A stretch of DNA of 64,000 nt from Streptomyces sp. MRC013 (GCF_023614235.1 NZ_CP094264.1:3100001-3164000); one strand, 5' to 3'. Shown: positions 42,112 through 51,672, numbered from the stretch's first letter. Numbers and translations are program-made. Notes: a model not told the origin generated them from the letters alone.

Positions 42112-43425
42112 GTGGCGAGTCGGCGGCGGCCAAGCGCCGGGTTCGTCGTTCGCGCCGGGCGTCGCACGCTCGTGGAGTCGCTGTACCTCCTCACCGCGCC
42201 GTTGAGCGCGGCTGCCGGTCCGCTGCTGGTGGCCGGCGGCCTGTGCGTGGGAGCGGTCGGTTCGCTGTCGCCGGGCGGGTCGCCCGTCGCGGCCCTGGCC
42301 CTGGCGCTGGCGCGGTGGCCGGCCGGTCTGGAGCGGTGGCGGATCGACGAGGTGCGTTCCCGGGCCGGCGGGGCACCGGACACCGTCCTGCGGACGGGGC
42401 CGAAGGGGACGGCCGGCGCGGCCGGTCCCGCGCCGTGGCGCGACCCGGCGCACGCGGTGGTGGTGCTCCCCGTCGTCCTGGTCACCTCGGTGGTGACCGC
42501 GCTGTGGTGGTTCGTGGGAGTCGCGACCGCCACGTACCCGCTGCGCAACCACGTCGTGCCCGGGTCGCTGCGGCCCATGACCCTGCACGCGGGCAGCGGC
42601 CGGTCCCACATCGCCCTGAGCCTGGGCCTGACGTCGCCGGCCGGGCAGCTCGCCTTCGCGATCGCGCTCGCCGTGCTGGTGTGGTGCACCCTGCCGCTGG
42701 TGACCCGGGCGTGCGTCGCGGTCCAGGCCGGTCTCGGAAGCGCGCTGCTGTCCGGCCCGTCCGTGCCGCGTCGCGGGATCGGCGGGCCGGAGCGGGAGCG
42801 CGACACCGCCCGCGCGCAGGCCGTCGCAGCGGTGACGACCGAGGCGGCCGCCCTGCGCCGGCTCGAACGCGACATCCACGACGGTCCCCAGCAGCAGTTG
42901 GTCCGCCTGGCGATGGAACTGGGCCGCGCCCAGCACCACTTCGACCGCGATCCGGAGCTCGTCCGGGCCGCACTCGCCGACGCGGTCACCCAGACCAGGC
43001 AGGCGCTGGACGAGTTGCGGGCCCTCTCCCGGGGCATCGCCCCGCCGATCCTCACCGACCGGGGGTTGCGGAAGGCGCTCTCCGCCCTGGCCGAACGCTG
43101 CGTCGTCCCCACCGGAGTCGACGCCGGTCCTCTCGGCCGCCGGCTGGACGCCGCCGTCGAGACGGCCGCGTACTTCGTGGTCGCCGAGGCACTGGCGAAC
43201 GTGGCCAAGCACAGCCACGCCAGCCGGTGCACGGTCGGAGCGCGCCGCGCCGAGGGGGTCCTGCGGGTCTGGGTGACGGACGACGGGGTGGGCGGGGCGG
43301 CCTGCGCCGAAGGGCACGGACTGCGGGGGCTGGCCGACCGGGTGCGGGCGGTCGGCGGCCGCCTGCGGGTCAGCAGCCCCGAGGGCGGCCCGACGACGGT
43401 CACCGCGGAGCTGCCGTGCCGCTGA
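42112..43425 (+). CDS. sensor histidine kinase (HisKA_3/NarX type)
   Basis: The kinase has about 437 residues with three hydrophobic segments ('LLTAPLSAAAGPLLVAGGLCVGAV', 'AVVVLPVVLVTSVVTALWWFVGV', 'LAFAIALAVLVWCTLPLV'), the HisKA_3 phosphoacceptor motif 'RDIHDGPQQQLVRLAMELG', and a C-terminal HATPase ('VAEALANVAKHSHAS', 'DDGVGGA', 'GHGLRGLADRV'). It should phosphorylate the NarL-type regulator encoded next (10-base overlap). The start is uncertain: GTG 42112 has no ribosome site, while TTG 42100 lies 11 bases after GGGGGAG. The signal sensed is unknown. Confidence 0.85.
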   Translation: MASRRRPSAGFVVRAGRRTLVESLYLLTAPLSAAAGPLLVAGGLCVGAVGSLSPGGSPVAALALALARWPAGLERWRIDEVRSRAGGAPDTVLRTGPKGTAGAAGPAPWRDPAHAVVVLPVVLVTSVVTALWWFVGVATATYPLRNHVVPGSLRPMTLHAGSGRSHIALSLGLTSPAGQLAFAIALAVLVWCTLPLVTRACVAVQAGLGSALLSGPSVPRRGIGGPERERDTARAQAVAAVTTEAAALRRLERDIHDGPQQQLVRLAMELGRAQHHFDRDPELVRAALADAVTQTRQALDELRALSRGIAPPILTDRGLRKALSALAERCVVPTGVDAGPLGRRLDAAVETAAYFVVAEALANVAKHSHASRCTVGARRAEGVLRVWVTDDGVGGAACAEGHGLRGLADRVRAVGGRLRVSSPEGGPTTVTAELPCR

Positions 43426-44135
43426 CCCCGGACGGGACGACGCCCGGGCCGCCCCCCGGAGCGCGGCCGGCCCCCGCTGCCCGGGGCCCGCTGCGGATCG
43501 TCGTCGCCGATGACGCGGTACTGCTGCGCGAGGGCCTGGTCCGCCTGCTCACCGAGGACGGCCACGAGGTGGTCGCGGCGGTCGGCGACGGCCCCGCCCT
43601 GGTCGAGGTGGTGCTCGCGCACCGCCCGGACGTGTCGGTCGTCGACGTGCGGATGCCGCCGACGCACACGGACGAGGGCCTGCGGGCGGCGGTCACCGTC
43701 CGCGGACGGCTGCCCGGCTCTCCGGTCCTGGTGCTCAGCCAGTACGTGGAGGTGTCCTACGCCGCCGACCTGCTCGCGGACGGTTCCGGCGCCGTCGGCT
43801 ACCTGCTGAAGGACCGGGTCGCCAGGGTCGAGGAGTTCCTGGACGCCCTGGACCGCGTCGCCCGTGGTGCGACGGTGCTCGACCCGCAGGTCGTCGCCCG
43901 GCTGCTGGCCGAACGGCGCCGGGGCGACCCGCTGGGCGCGCTGACCGCGCGGGAACGGCAGTTGCTGGCGCTGATGGCCGAAGGCCACTCCAACTCGGCC
44001 ATCGCCCGGAGGCTGGCGCTCTCCCACAGCACGGTGGAGAAGCACATCGGCAACGTCTTCGCCAAGCTCGGCCTCCCGCCCGACGAGGCTCGGCACCGCC
44101 GGGTGCTCGCCGTCCTCACCCACCTCAACGCCTGA
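43416..44135 (+). CDS. NarL/FixJ-family response regulator
   Basis: The 239-residue regulator has a receiver domain ('LRIVVADDAVLLREGLVRLL', phospho-Asp in 'VSVVDVRMPP', conserved Lys in 'GYLLKDRV') and a LuxR-type HTH ('LTARERQLLALMAEGHSNSAIARRLALSHSTVEKHIGNVF'). The GTG at 43416 lies inside the kinase gene, with GGAG 5 bases upstream, giving a 10-base overlap. It converges with a membrane-protein gene only 7 bases away, with no terminator between them. Confidence 0.93.
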   Translation: MPLTPDGTTPGPPPGARPAPAARGPLRIVVADDAVLLREGLVRLLTEDGHEVVAAVGDGPALVEVVLAHRPDVSVVDVRMPPTHTDEGLRAAVTVRGRLPGSPVLVLSQYVEVSYAADLLADGSGAVGYLLKDRVARVEEFLDALDRVARGATVLDPQVVARLLAERRRGDPLGALTARERQLLALMAEGHSNSAIARRLALSHSTVEKHIGNVFAKLGLPPDEARHRRVLAVLTHLNA

Positions 44136-44142
44136 CCGCCCG

Positions 44143-45024
44143 TCACCACCCGCCCTCGAAGAAGGCGAGGAGCGCCGGTGCCGGGTCGGCCGCGACGGAC
44201 GCGTTCGCCGCGGCGACGAGGAGGAAGGCCGACGACGACAGGGCCCAGAGGAGACCGAACGACCCGGACACGCGCCTGGTCCGCCGGTCGGAGGTCTCCG
44301 TCCCGGCGAACCGCCTCCACGACGCCGCGCTCAGGCCGATGAGGACGACCGCCGCCGTCAGGGCGGTCACGGCCGCCACCAGGTGGTACCGGGCGAAGTC
44401 GCCGACCATCACCTCGACGGCGGGCGGGGTGCGACCGCCGGCGTCCGGACGGCCGGCCAGATGCCGCCTCACCTGGTCGAGCGTGTCGGCGAGTTCCCCG
44501 TGCGGGGGGTGCGCCGGCAGCGTCGACAGCAGTGAGGAGAGCGGCGCCACCGCACCCTGGACGTTGGCCAGGGCCGCCGCCGACGAGGCCAGTCCGAGCA
44601 CCGTGACGACGACCCCGGCCGTCGCGAGGGCCGCCCCGCGTCCCGCCCCGAGCCCGCCGGCCCGCAGGAAGGCCCTCCGGAGCCGGACGCCGAGCGCTGC
44701 CAGCACGGCCAGCAGGGCCGCGGTGATCACGGCCTTCACCACGTGGTAGTGGAGCCAGTAGCCGACGACCTCCTCCAGGCCCGGGGAGAGGTCCCGGTCG
44801 TCGGAACGCCAGTAGTCGGCGAACGACGCGGAGAGGCCGTCGACGAGGCGGCCCCGGTCGTCGAAGCCGCCACCGGACGTGCTCGCCGCCAGTGGGCCGG
44901 GGACGAGGACGAAAGCCGGGACGAGGGCCGCGGCGAGAGCGGCGAGCACGGCGAACGCGCGGCCGCCGATCCCCGCGGACCGGGACCGTCCGTGCGCGCC
45001 GGCGGGGCGTGGGGTGGTCGTCAT
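44143..45024 (-). CDS. integral membrane protein of unknown function
   Basis: The 293-residue protein has at least four hydrophobic segments ('AFAVLAALAAALVPAFVLVPG', 'AVITAALLAVLAALGV', 'GVVVTVLGLASSAAAL', 'LLWALSSSAFLLVAAANASVA') and two soluble loops. I do not recognise a family. It ends 7 bases from the response-regulator stop on the other strand, and may be part of the same sensing unit, but that is only position. The ATG at 45024 gives 'MTTTPRPAG'. The upstream frame contains Arg/Pro sequence only. Two long perfect hairpins lie just upstream. Confidence 0.75.
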   Translation of the reverse strand: MTTTPRPAGAHGRSRSAGIGGRAFAVLAALAAALVPAFVLVPGPLAASTSGGGFDDRGRLVDGLSASFADYWRSDDRDLSPGLEEVVGYWLHYHVVKAVITAALLAVLAALGVRLRRAFLRAGGLGAGRGAALATAGVVVTVLGLASSAAALANVQGAVAPLSSLLSTLPAHPPHGELADTLDQVRRHLAGRPDAGGRTPPAVEVMVGDFARYHLVAAVTALTAAVVLIGLSAASWRRFAGTETSDRRTRRVSGSFGLLWALSSSAFLLVAAANASVAADPAPALLAFFEGGW

Positions 45025-45067
45025 GCGGACGACCCTTCCGCACCGGCACCCACCCGGTCGTCGCGGT

Positions 45068-45115
45068 CCGCCGTCCGCTCGGGGCGGGGCCTGCCCCACC
45101 CCGAGCGGACGGCGG
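45068..45115. repeat. long inverted repeat A (17-bp perfect stem)
   Basis: CCGCCGTCCGCTCGGGG (45068-45084) pairs perfectly with 45099-45115. Inner GGGG/CCCC can extend it past one mismatch. It lies in the divergent promoter region between the membrane protein (start 45024) and the 2OG oxygenase (start 45304), not after any gene, so it is not a simple terminator. Confidence 0.85.
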
Positions 45116-45200
45116 GCCCCGCCCCTCCCGCGCTCCGGTGCCCCGCGGCGCTTCGAGCCGCCGGATCCGGGGGGCCGGGCGCGGGCCGGCGGGCCGTTCC

Positions 45201-45250
45201 CGGCACCCCGCATGCCCGGCCCCGGCGGCGGCCGGGCATGCGGGGTGCCG
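45201..45250. repeat. long inverted repeat B (20-bp perfect stem)
   Basis: 45201-45220 and 45231-45250 form a perfect 20-bp stem (core GGCACCCCGCATGCCCGG) with a 10-base loop. It ends 54 bases upstream of the 2OG oxygenase start. With repeat A it makes a pair of very strong hairpins in one divergent intergenic region. Confidence 0.85.
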
Positions 45251-45303
45251 AAACCGGCCGTATGGTCGAAACATGCCGTACGTCCTCCGCCCGGGGAGGT
45301 GAC

Positions 45304-46122
45304 ATGGCCTCCGCGCCGTCCGCGCTCGTCGCCCGCGACCCCCTGTTCACCGCCGTGGACGCCCCCGCGTTCACCGCCCGGCACCTCGCCCGGCTGGTGG
45401 GCGGGACCCTCGCCGCCGTACGCGTCCCCGGCTTCCTCGGCCCCGCCGAGTGCCGGGCCGTGACCGGGGCGCTGGACCGGCTGCCGACCGCGCCCTACGA
45501 CCCCGGCCGGGTGCCGACGCCGGTCCTGCGGTTCGGGCCCGCGCTCAACGACTACCGGCTGCCCGGCGGCGTCCTCGACGCCGACCGCTACCGGGCCGAC
45601 GCCGACGCGGCCCGCGCCGCGTGGGACCGGGCCGCGATCCGCCCCGACCCGGTCGCGCGGGCGCTGGACCGGATCGGCGCCGCGTGGGGCTCCGCCGTCG
45701 TGCCCGCCGCCATCGGCGGACGCCCGGCCTTCGGCGGCACCCTGCGCGAGATCAACGCCGGGCTGCTGACGCACTACGACGACATCAACCGGGAGTTCCC
45801 CGACGGGCTCTTCGACCAGGACGTCATCGCCCAGCTCGCGTTCAACCTGTACGTGAGCGTCGCCTCCGGCGGCGGGGCGACCACCGTGTGGCGGCACCGC
45901 TGGGAGCCCGCCGACGAGGGGCGCCGGGAGGCGTACGGCTACCGGCCGGGCGCCGTGGAGGGGTACCAGCGCGTGGACCTGCCGCCGCACCTCGGCGACG
46001 CCCTGCTGTTCGACCCGGCCCACTTCCACGCCGTGGAACCCAACCGGGGCGCCGGGCGTCGCGTCGCGTTCGCCTTCTTCCTCGGCGTCACGACCCGCGG
46101 CCGCCTCGTCGTATGGTCCTGA
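45304..46122 (+). CDS. 2-oxoglutarate/Fe(II)-dependent oxygenase family protein
   Basis: The 272-residue protein has a double-stranded beta-helix pattern with a probable iron triad: H157 and D159 or D160 in 'LLTHYDDINREFP', and the distal H242 in 'DPAHFHAVEP', followed by R252/R253 for 2-oxoglutarate. Such enzymes hydroxylate or oxidise small molecules using Fe(II), O2 and 2-oxoglutarate. The ATG at 45304 has GGGGAGG 5 bases upstream, an excellent site. Only one base separates its stop from the next gene, a PLP dehydratase, so the two form an operon and may act on the same amino acid. Confidence 0.85.
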   Translation: MASAPSALVARDPLFTAVDAPAFTARHLARLVGGTLAAVRVPGFLGPAECRAVTGALDRLPTAPYDPGRVPTPVLRFGPALNDYRLPGGVLDADRYRADADAARAAWDRAAIRPDPVARALDRIGAAWGSAVVPAAIGGRPAFGGTLREINAGLLTHYDDINREFPDGLFDQDVIAQLAFNLYVSVASGGGATTVWRHRWEPADEGRREAYGYRPGAVEGYQRVDLPPHLGDALLFDPAHFHAVEPNRGAGRRVAFAFFLGVTTRGRLVVWS

Positions 46123-46123
46123 C

Positions 46124-47056
46124 ATGGATCACCTCACGTACGCGGACGTGACGGCGGCGGCCGGGCGGGTCGCGGGGCGGGTGCGGCCGCTGGCGGTGGC
46201 GCCGGGCGACGACGACCGGACCTGGTTCGCCCTGGAGTTCCTCCAGCACACCGGCACGTTCAAGGCGCGCGGCGCCCTCAACTTCGTCCGCGCCCACCGG
46301 GAGTCCGGCACCCTCCCCGAGGCCGGCGTCACCATCGCGTCGGGCGGCAACGCCGGACTCGCCTGCGCGTGGGCGGCGCACGCCCAGGGCGTACGGGCGA
46401 CGGTGTTCCTGCCGGAGACCGCGCCCCCGGTGAAGGTGGCCCGGCTGCGCTCCTACGACGCCGACGTGCGGCTCTCCGGCACGGAGTACGCCGAGGCGCT
46501 GGAGGCCTGCCGCGCGTACGCCGCCGAGAGCGGGGCGCTGGCCTCGCACGCCTACGACCACCCCCTCATCGCCGCCGGGGCGGGCACGCTCATGGAGGAG
46601 CTGCACGCGCGCCTGCCCGGCCTGGACACGGTCGTCGTCTCCGTCGGCGGCGGCGGGCTGTTCGCCGGGGTCGCCGCGTCGGCGCACGAGCACGGCGTGC
46701 GGGTCGTCGCCGTCGAGCCGGAGGACTGCCGGGCGCTGAACGCGGCCCTCGCGGCGGGCGAGGTCGTGGACGTGCCGGTCAGGTCCGTCGCCGCCGACGC
46801 GCTCGGCGCCCGCCGGGTCACGCCCATGGCGCTGGACGCGGCGCAGCGGTACGACGTGTGCTCCGTCCTCGTCCCGGACGGGGAGATCGTGCGGGCCCGG
46901 CGGGACCTGTGGAACGGATACCGCCTCGCCGTCGAGCACGCCGCCGCCGCCGCGCTGGCCGGACTGCGCGCCTACCGCCCCGCGGAGGGCGAGCGGACCG
47001 CGGTGGTGCTGTGCGGGGCCAACACGGACCCGGGGGACCTGTCCCGCCCCGCCTGA
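46124..47056 (+). CDS. PLP-dependent serine/threonine dehydratase-like enzyme
   Basis: The 310-residue fold-type II PLP enzyme has the Schiff-base lysine K47 in 'QHTGTFKARGA', phosphate-binding and substrate loop 'SGGNAG' (73-78), and Gly-rich 'VSVGGGGLFAG' (about 181-191). It is like catabolic threonine dehydratases and threo-3-hydroxyaspartate ammonia-lyases and has no C-terminal regulatory ACT domain. It would remove water and ammonia from a beta-hydroxy amino acid. It starts one base after the oxygenase stop. An oxygenase that installs a beta-hydroxyl group feeding this lyase is an attractive but untested idea. Confidence 0.9.
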   Translation: MDHLTYADVTAAAGRVAGRVRPLAVAPGDDDRTWFALEFLQHTGTFKARGALNFVRAHRESGTLPEAGVTIASGGNAGLACAWAAHAQGVRATVFLPETAPPVKVARLRSYDADVRLSGTEYAEALEACRAYAAESGALASHAYDHPLIAAGAGTLMEELHARLPGLDTVVVSVGGGGLFAGVAASAHEHGVRVVAVEPEDCRALNAALAAGEVVDVPVRSVAADALGARRVTPMALDAAQRYDVCSVLVPDGEIVRARRDLWNGYRLAVEHAAAAALAGLRAYRPAEGERTAVVLCGANTDPGDLSRPA

Positions 47057-47138
47057 GCCGCACCGCGCCGGGCGGCCGGTTCGCCGGTCCGTACGCGCTT
47101 CCCGTGCGGCCCCGGCGCCGGGGGTGCAGGGTGGACCC

Positions 47139-47456
47139 ATGTACGACCTCTACGCCATCGCCGAGGAACACCTGGTCGCCGCCCACCGCTCCGAGCACGG
47201 GCGCAGCGCCAACCTGCTGCTGCGGGAGCGGCCGCTGCGGCAGACCGTCATCGCGCTCACGACCGGCACCAGGCTCGACGAGCACAACGCGCCGCCCGCG
47301 GCGTCCCTGCAGGTGCTGCGCGGGGTCGTCAAGCTGAAGACCGCGTCGGACGAGGTCGAGCTCACCATGGGCGACCTCTTCCTCATCCCGCCGGAGCGGC
47401 ACAGCCTGACGGCGGTGACGGACACGGCGTTCCTGCTGACCGCGGTGAACGACTGA
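47139..47456 (+). CDS. small cupin-domain protein
   Basis: The protein has 105 residues and one cupin barrel: 'RQTVIALTTGTRLDEHNAPPAASLQVLRGVVKLKT' then 'MGDLFLIPPERHSLTAVTDTAFLLTAV'. The metal-binding set appears reduced (H in 'DEHNAP' and H in 'PERHSL'), so activity is uncertain. Such small cupins bind ligands or serve as simple metal enzymes. The ATG at 47139 is chosen over the in-frame ATG at 47124, which adds 'MQGGP' and lies closer to the preceding GC-rich spacer. Confidence 0.8.
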   Translation: MYDLYAIAEEHLVAAHRSEHGRSANLLLRERPLRQTVIALTTGTRLDEHNAPPAASLQVLRGVVKLKTASDEVELTMGDLFLIPPERHSLTAVTDTAFLLTAVND

Positions 47457-47511
47457 CGCCCCGTCCCCAATTCGTTCGACACGGGCGCGCAGCGGCAGCG
47501 AGCATGCGGGC

Positions 47512-48015
47512 ATGACACGCACGGACATGCCCACGGCGCCCGACGAACGGACGCACCTGACCACCTTCCTCGACTACGTCCGCGCCACCGCCGCCGCCAA
47601 GTGCGAGGGCCTCTCCGCCGAGGACGCGCGCCGGGCGCCGCTGCCGCACTCCCCGCTGATGACGGCCGCCGGGGTCGTCAGCCACCTGCGCTGGGTGGAG
47701 CACCACTGGCTGGACGTCGTCTTCCTCGGCGGCGAGAGCCGCGCGCCCTGGACCGACGAGGACCCCGACCGGGAGATGCGGATCGCCGTCGACGTCCCGC
47801 TGCCGCAACTCCTCGCCGACTACGCCGAGCAGGCCGACCGCCTGCGCCGACTGGTCGCCGGGCACGACCTCGACGCCGAGGCCGTGCGGCCCGTCCGGGG
47901 CGGCGCCCGCGTCACGCTGCGGTGGATCCTGCTGCACCTGATCGAGGAGACCGCCCGCCACAACGGCCACCTCGACGCGATCCGCGAACTCACCGACGGG
48001 CGCACCGGGTACTGA
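47512..48015 (+). CDS. DinB/DUF664-family protein (putative mycothiol-dependent enzyme)
   Basis: The 167-residue four-helix protein is of the DinB superfamily, actinobacterial DUF664 branch: 'TFLDYVRATAAAKCEGLSAEDARRAPLPHSPLMTAAGVVSHLRWVEHHWLDVVF' and 'TLRWILLHLIEETARHNGHLDAIREL'. The three metal-ligand histidines are probably H53 or so in 'VVSHLRWVEHHW' and the two in 'RHNGHLD'. Members often act as mycothiol- or bacillithiol-dependent transferases or detoxifying enzymes. It is followed by fbiC after 150 bases with no shared transcript signal. Confidence 0.85.
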   Translation: MTRTDMPTAPDERTHLTTFLDYVRATAAAKCEGLSAEDARRAPLPHSPLMTAAGVVSHLRWVEHHWLDVVFLGGESRAPWTDEDPDREMRIAVDVPLPQLLADYAEQADRLRRLVAGHDLDAEAVRPVRGGARVTLRWILLHLIEETARHNGHLDAIRELTDGRTGY

Positions 48016-48165
48016 CCCCGTGCACGGCCCCGGGCGCCCGCCGCCGGCCGGCCGCCGGAGCGGGGCGGGGTCCGCAAGCGGGTACGGGGGCCGGTCCGCG
48101 ACCTGGGCCGGCCCGCGTTCCCGCGGGCGCGGACGGTGCCGGGAAACCGCTCGTATCCTCGGGGG

Positions 48166-50751
48166 ATGACCTCCACGGGAACCGGAAGCCGGCCGACCGG
48201 CAACGCCATGCGCCGTGCCCTGAAGCGGGCGGAGGACGGGGTCGCGCTCGACACCGCCGAGGCCGCCGTCCTGCTCCGGGCGCGCGGCGCCGACCTCGAC
48301 CGGCTGGCGGCGTCGGCCGCCCGGGTCCGCGACGCGGGGCTCGCCGCGGCGGGGCGGCCGGGCGTCGTCACGTACTCCCGCAGCGTCTTCGTCCCCCTCA
48401 CCCGGCTGTGCCGCGACACCTGCCGCTACTGCACGTTCGCGACCGTGCCGGGCAGGCTGCGCCGCGCCGGGCACGGGATGTTCATGTCGATGGACGAGGT
48501 CCTCGACGTCGCCCGCCGGGGCGCCGCGCTCGGCTGCAAGGAAGCCCTGATCACGCTCGGCGACAAGCCCGAGGCCCGCTGGCCCCAGGCGCGGGAGTGG
48601 CTGGACGCGCACGGCTACGACGACACCCTCGCGTACGTGCGGGCCGTCTCCGTCCGCATCCTGGAGGAGACCGGGCTGCTGCCCCACCTCAACCCGGGCG
48701 TCGTGTCGTGGGCGGACTTCCAGCGGCTCAAGCCGGTCGCCCCGTCCATGGGGATGATGCTGGAGACCACCGCCGAGCGGCTGTGGTCCGAGCCCGGCGG
48801 CCCCCACCACGGCTCGCCCGACAAGGAGCCCGCGGTGCGGCTGCGGGTGCTGGAGGACGCCGGGCGGTCCTCCGTGCCGTTCACCAGCGGGCTGCTCGTC
48901 GGCATCGGCGAGACGCCCGAGGAGCGCGCCGAGTCGCTGTTCGCGCTGCGCCGCGTGGCCCGCGCCCACCGCGGCCTCCAGGAGGTGATCGTCCAGAACT
49001 TCCGCGCCAAGCCGGACACGGCGATGCGCGCCGCGCCCGACGCGGACCTGGACGACCTGGTGGCGACGGTCGCCGTGGCCCGGCTGGTGCTGGGCCCGTC
49101 CGCCTGCCTCCAGGCCCCGCCCAACCTCGTCGACGACGCGTACGGGCGGCTCCTCGGCGCGGGCGTCGACGACTGGGGCGGGGTGTCGCCGGTCACCGTC
49201 GACCACGTCAACCCGGAACGGCCCTGGCCGCAGATCGAGGTGCTGGCCGAGCGGTCCGCGGCGGCCGGGTTCGAACTGCGCGAACGGCTCTGCGTGTATC
49301 CGGAGTTCGTGCTGCGCGGCGAGCCGTGGCTGGACCCGCGGCTGCTCCCGCACGTCACCGCGCTCGCCGACCCGGAGACCGGTCTGGCCCGGCCGGACGC
49401 GGTGCCGAGGGGGCTGCCCTGGCAGGAGCCCGACGAGGCGTTCGCCGCGGGCGGCCGCACCGACCTGCACCGCGCCGTCGACACCGAGGGCCGCACCGGC
49501 GACCGGCGCGGCGACTTCGACTCCGTGTACGGCGACTGGGACGCCCTGCGGGAGGCCGCCGCGCCCGGCCTGGTACCGCAGCGCCTCGACGGCGACGCGC
49601 GCGAGGCGCTCGGCGTCGCGGCGGACGACCCGACGCGGCTGACCGACGCGCAGGCGCTGGTCCTGCTGCACGCCGACGGCCCGGCGCTGGACGCGCTGTG
49701 CCGGATCGCGGACGACGTGCGGAGGTCGGCGGTCGGTGACGACGTCACGTACGTCGTCACCCGCAACATCAACTTCACCAACGTCTGCTACACCGGCTGC
49801 CGCTTCTGCGCCTTCGCCCAGCGGCGCACCGACGCCGACGCGTACACGCTCTCCCTGGAGCAGGTCGCCGACCGGGCCGCGCAGGCGTGGGACGTGGGCG
49901 CGGTCGAGGTGTGCCTGCAGGGCGGCATCCACCCGGACCTGCCGGGCACGGCCTACTTCGACATCGTGCGGGCCGTGAAGGAGCGCGTCCCCGGCGTCCA
50001 CGTGCACGCCTTCTCGCCGATGGAGATCGTCAACGGCGCGTCCCGGACGGGCATGCCGGTCCGGGAGTGGCTGGCCGCCGCGAAGGAGGCCGGGCTCGAC
50101 TCGATCCCCGGGACGGCCGCGGAGATCCTCGACGACGAGGTGCGCTGGGTGCTCACCAGGGGCAAGCTGCCCGCCGCCACCTGGATCGAGGTCGTCCGCA
50201 CGGCGCACGAGCTGGGCCTGAGGTCCTCCTCGACGATGATGTACGGGCACGTGGACCAGCCGCGGCACTGGCTCGGCCACCTGCGGACGCTGGCCCGGCT
50301 CCAGCGGGAGACCGGCGGGTTCACCGAGTTCGTGACGCTGCCGTTCGTCCACACCAACGCGCCCGTCTACCTCGCGGGGATCGCCCGGCCCGGCCCGACC
50401 GTCCGCGACAACCGGGCGGTCACGGCGGCGGCGCGGCTGCTGCTCCACCCCTGCGTCCCGAACGTCCAGACCAGCTGGGTGAAGCTCGGGGCGGACGGCG
50501 CGGCGGAGATGCTGCGGTCGGGGGCGAACGACCTGGGCGGCACGCTCATGGAGGAGACGATCTCCCGGATGGCCGGGTCCGGTTGGGGCTCGTACAAGTC
50601 GGTGCGGGACCTCGTCGCCGTCGCCGGGGCGGCGGGCCGCCCGGCGCGGCCCCGGACGACGCTGTACGGGGAGGTGCCCGCGGAGCGGCGCGCGGCGGCC
50701 GAGGCGTCCGGCGGGCGCCTGCCCGAGCCGCTGCCCCTCCTGACGGAGTGA
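48166..50751 (+). CDS. fbiC: FO synthase (F420 biosynthesis, CofG-CofH fusion)
   Basis: The 861-residue protein fuses two radical-SAM enzymes that make the deazaflavin FO from tyrosine and the ribityl-aminouracil intermediate. The CofG half has the cluster motif C-R-D-T-C-R-Y-C (about residue 83) and '[13 protein letters not shown]'. The CofH half has C-Y-T-G-C-R-F-C (about residue 543), '[20 protein letters not shown]' and '[14 protein letters not shown]'. Both motifs are CX3CX2C. Length and order match actinobacterial FbiC throughout. The ATG at 48166 is chosen because the upstream in-frame ATG (48136) adds an unmatched leader. Confidence 0.97.
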   Translation: MTSTGTGSRPTGNAMRRALKRAEDGVALDTAEAAVLLRARGADLDRLAASAARVRDAGLAAAGRPGVVTYSRSVFVPLTRLCRDTCRYCTFATVPGRLRRAGHGMFMSMDEVLDVARRGAALGCKEALITLGDKPEARWPQAREWLDAHGYDDTLAYVRAVSVRILEETGLLPHLNPGVVSWADFQRLKPVAPSMGMMLETTAERLWSEPGGPHHGSPDKEPAVRLRVLEDAGRSSVPFTSGLLVGIGETPEERAESLFALRRVARAHRGLQEVIVQNFRAKPDTAMRAAPDADLDDLVATVAVARLVLGPSACLQAPPNLVDDAYGRLLGAGVDDWGGVSPVTVDHVNPERPWPQIEVLAERSAAAGFELRERLCVYPEFVLRGEPWLDPRLLPHVTALADPETGLARPDAVPRGLPWQEPDEAFAAGGRTDLHRAVDTEGRTGDRRGDFDSVYGDWDALREAAAPGLVPQRLDGDAREALGVAADDPTRLTDAQALVLLHADGPALDALCRIADDVRRSAVGDDVTYVVTRNINFTNVCYTGCRFCAFAQRRTDADAYTLSLEQVADRAAQAWDVGAVEVCLQGGIHPDLPGTAYFDIVRAVKERVPGVHVHAFSPMEIVNGASRTGMPVREWLAAAKEAGLDSIPGTAAEILDDEVRWVLTRGKLPAATWIEVVRTAHELGLRSSSTMMYGHVDQPRHWLGHLRTLARLQRETGGFTEFVTLPFVHTNAPVYLAGIARPGPTVRDNRAVTAAARLLLHPCVPNVQTSWVKLGADGAAEMLRSGANDLGGTLMEETISRMAGSGWGSYKSVRDLVAVAGAAGRPARPRTTLYGEVPAERRAAAEASGGRLPEPLPLLTE

Positions 50752-50766
50752 GGGCGCGGGGGAGAG

Positions 50767-50800
50767 GGGCGGCCGGGGCCCGTCGGGACCCCGGCCGCCC
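50767..50800. terminator. bidirectional hairpin terminator
   Basis: A 12-bp perfect stem (GGGCGGCCGGGG with CCCCGGCCGCCC) and a 10-base loop lie exactly between the convergent fbiC and ECF sigma factor stops. Confidence 0.8.
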
Positions 50801-50805
50801 TCCGC

Positions 50806-51399
50806 TCAGGCGGCGGACTCCGCCGACCTCAGCAGGTGCGTGAGGTTCTGCCGGGCCCGGTTGACCCGGGAGCGCACCGTGCCGATCGGGCAGCCCGCGA
50901 CCGAGGCGGCCTCCTCGTACGACAGGCCCTTGACCTGGGTGAGGATGAACGACTCGCGGCGCGTCCGGTCGAGCGACTCCAGCAGGTCGAGCAGGGCCAC
51001 GCCCTCGTCGAAGCCGGGCAGCCCGGTCTGCTGGGTGCGCTCGGCGGCCGTCTGCCAGTCGGCCGTGTCGGCGAGGCGGGGGCGGGCGGCGTTCGACCGG
51101 TAGCGGTCGACGACGACCCGGCGGGCGATCGACAGCAGCCAGACGCGGGCGTGGCAGCGCGCCGCGAAGCGGGGGAGGCTGCGCAGGGCCCGCAGGTAGG
51201 TTTCCTGGGTGAGGTCGTCGGTGCTGTGGGCGTCGCCGCAGGCGCGGGCTATGAACCGCCAGACGTGCGGGCGGGTCGCGGAGACGAAGTCCTCCGCCGC
51301 CGAGGTGTCGCCGCGGGCGGCGGCCAGGGCCCATTCGGTGATCTGGTCGTCGCCGGGAACGGCGGCGCGGTCGCGTACGCCACTGGGGTGGGTGGGCAT
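50806..51399 (-). CDS. ECF-family RNA polymerase sigma factor
   Basis: The 197-residue sigma factor has region 2 ('DFVSATRPHVWRFIARACGDAHSTDDLTQETYLRALRSLPRFA') and region 4 ('RESFILTQVKGLSYEEAASVAGCPIGTVRSRVNRARQNL'). The ATG at 51399 has AAGGA 7 bases upstream. No anti-sigma gene adjoins it. Upstream lies a 273-base gap and then a membrane-protein gene on the same strand, so the control mechanism is not evident. A multi-membrane partner is possible but unproven. Confidence 0.92.
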   Translation of the reverse strand: MPTHPSGVRDRAAVPGDDQITEWALAAARGDTSAAEDFVSATRPHVWRFIARACGDAHSTDDLTQETYLRALRSLPRFAARCHARVWLLSIARRVVVDRYRSNAARPRLADTADWQTAAERTQQTGLPGFDEGVALLDLLESLDRTRRESFILTQVKGLSYEEAASVAGCPIGTVRSRVNRARQNLTHLLRSAESAA

Positions 51400-51672
51400 G
51401 GAGACGTCCTTCGTTTGGCTCGTTCGGCCTCCGGGGCGTCGCGGACGGGCGCCGGGAGGGGCGAGCGCGCTCGGCGCTCCGCGCCTGTACGCGATCACTT
51501 CCGGCGGACGCGCGCCCCTTCGGCCGTGGCTGCCCGCCGCGGCCGGACACCAACCAGGGCGTCCGGCCACGTGTGCCCGCCGCGCGGCGGGGCCGGCGCG
51601 GCGGCGCACGTGCGGGGGTGGGGGCGGGAGACGCTCGCACCGGTCCTCCGCCGGGCCGCCGCGGGGGACGGG

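Noticed and set aside
47383..50448. 1021-codon open frame on the minus strand
   Set aside because: It lies opposite fbiC, whose two radical-SAM domains are unmistakable. The antisense product has no domain and typical shadow composition.
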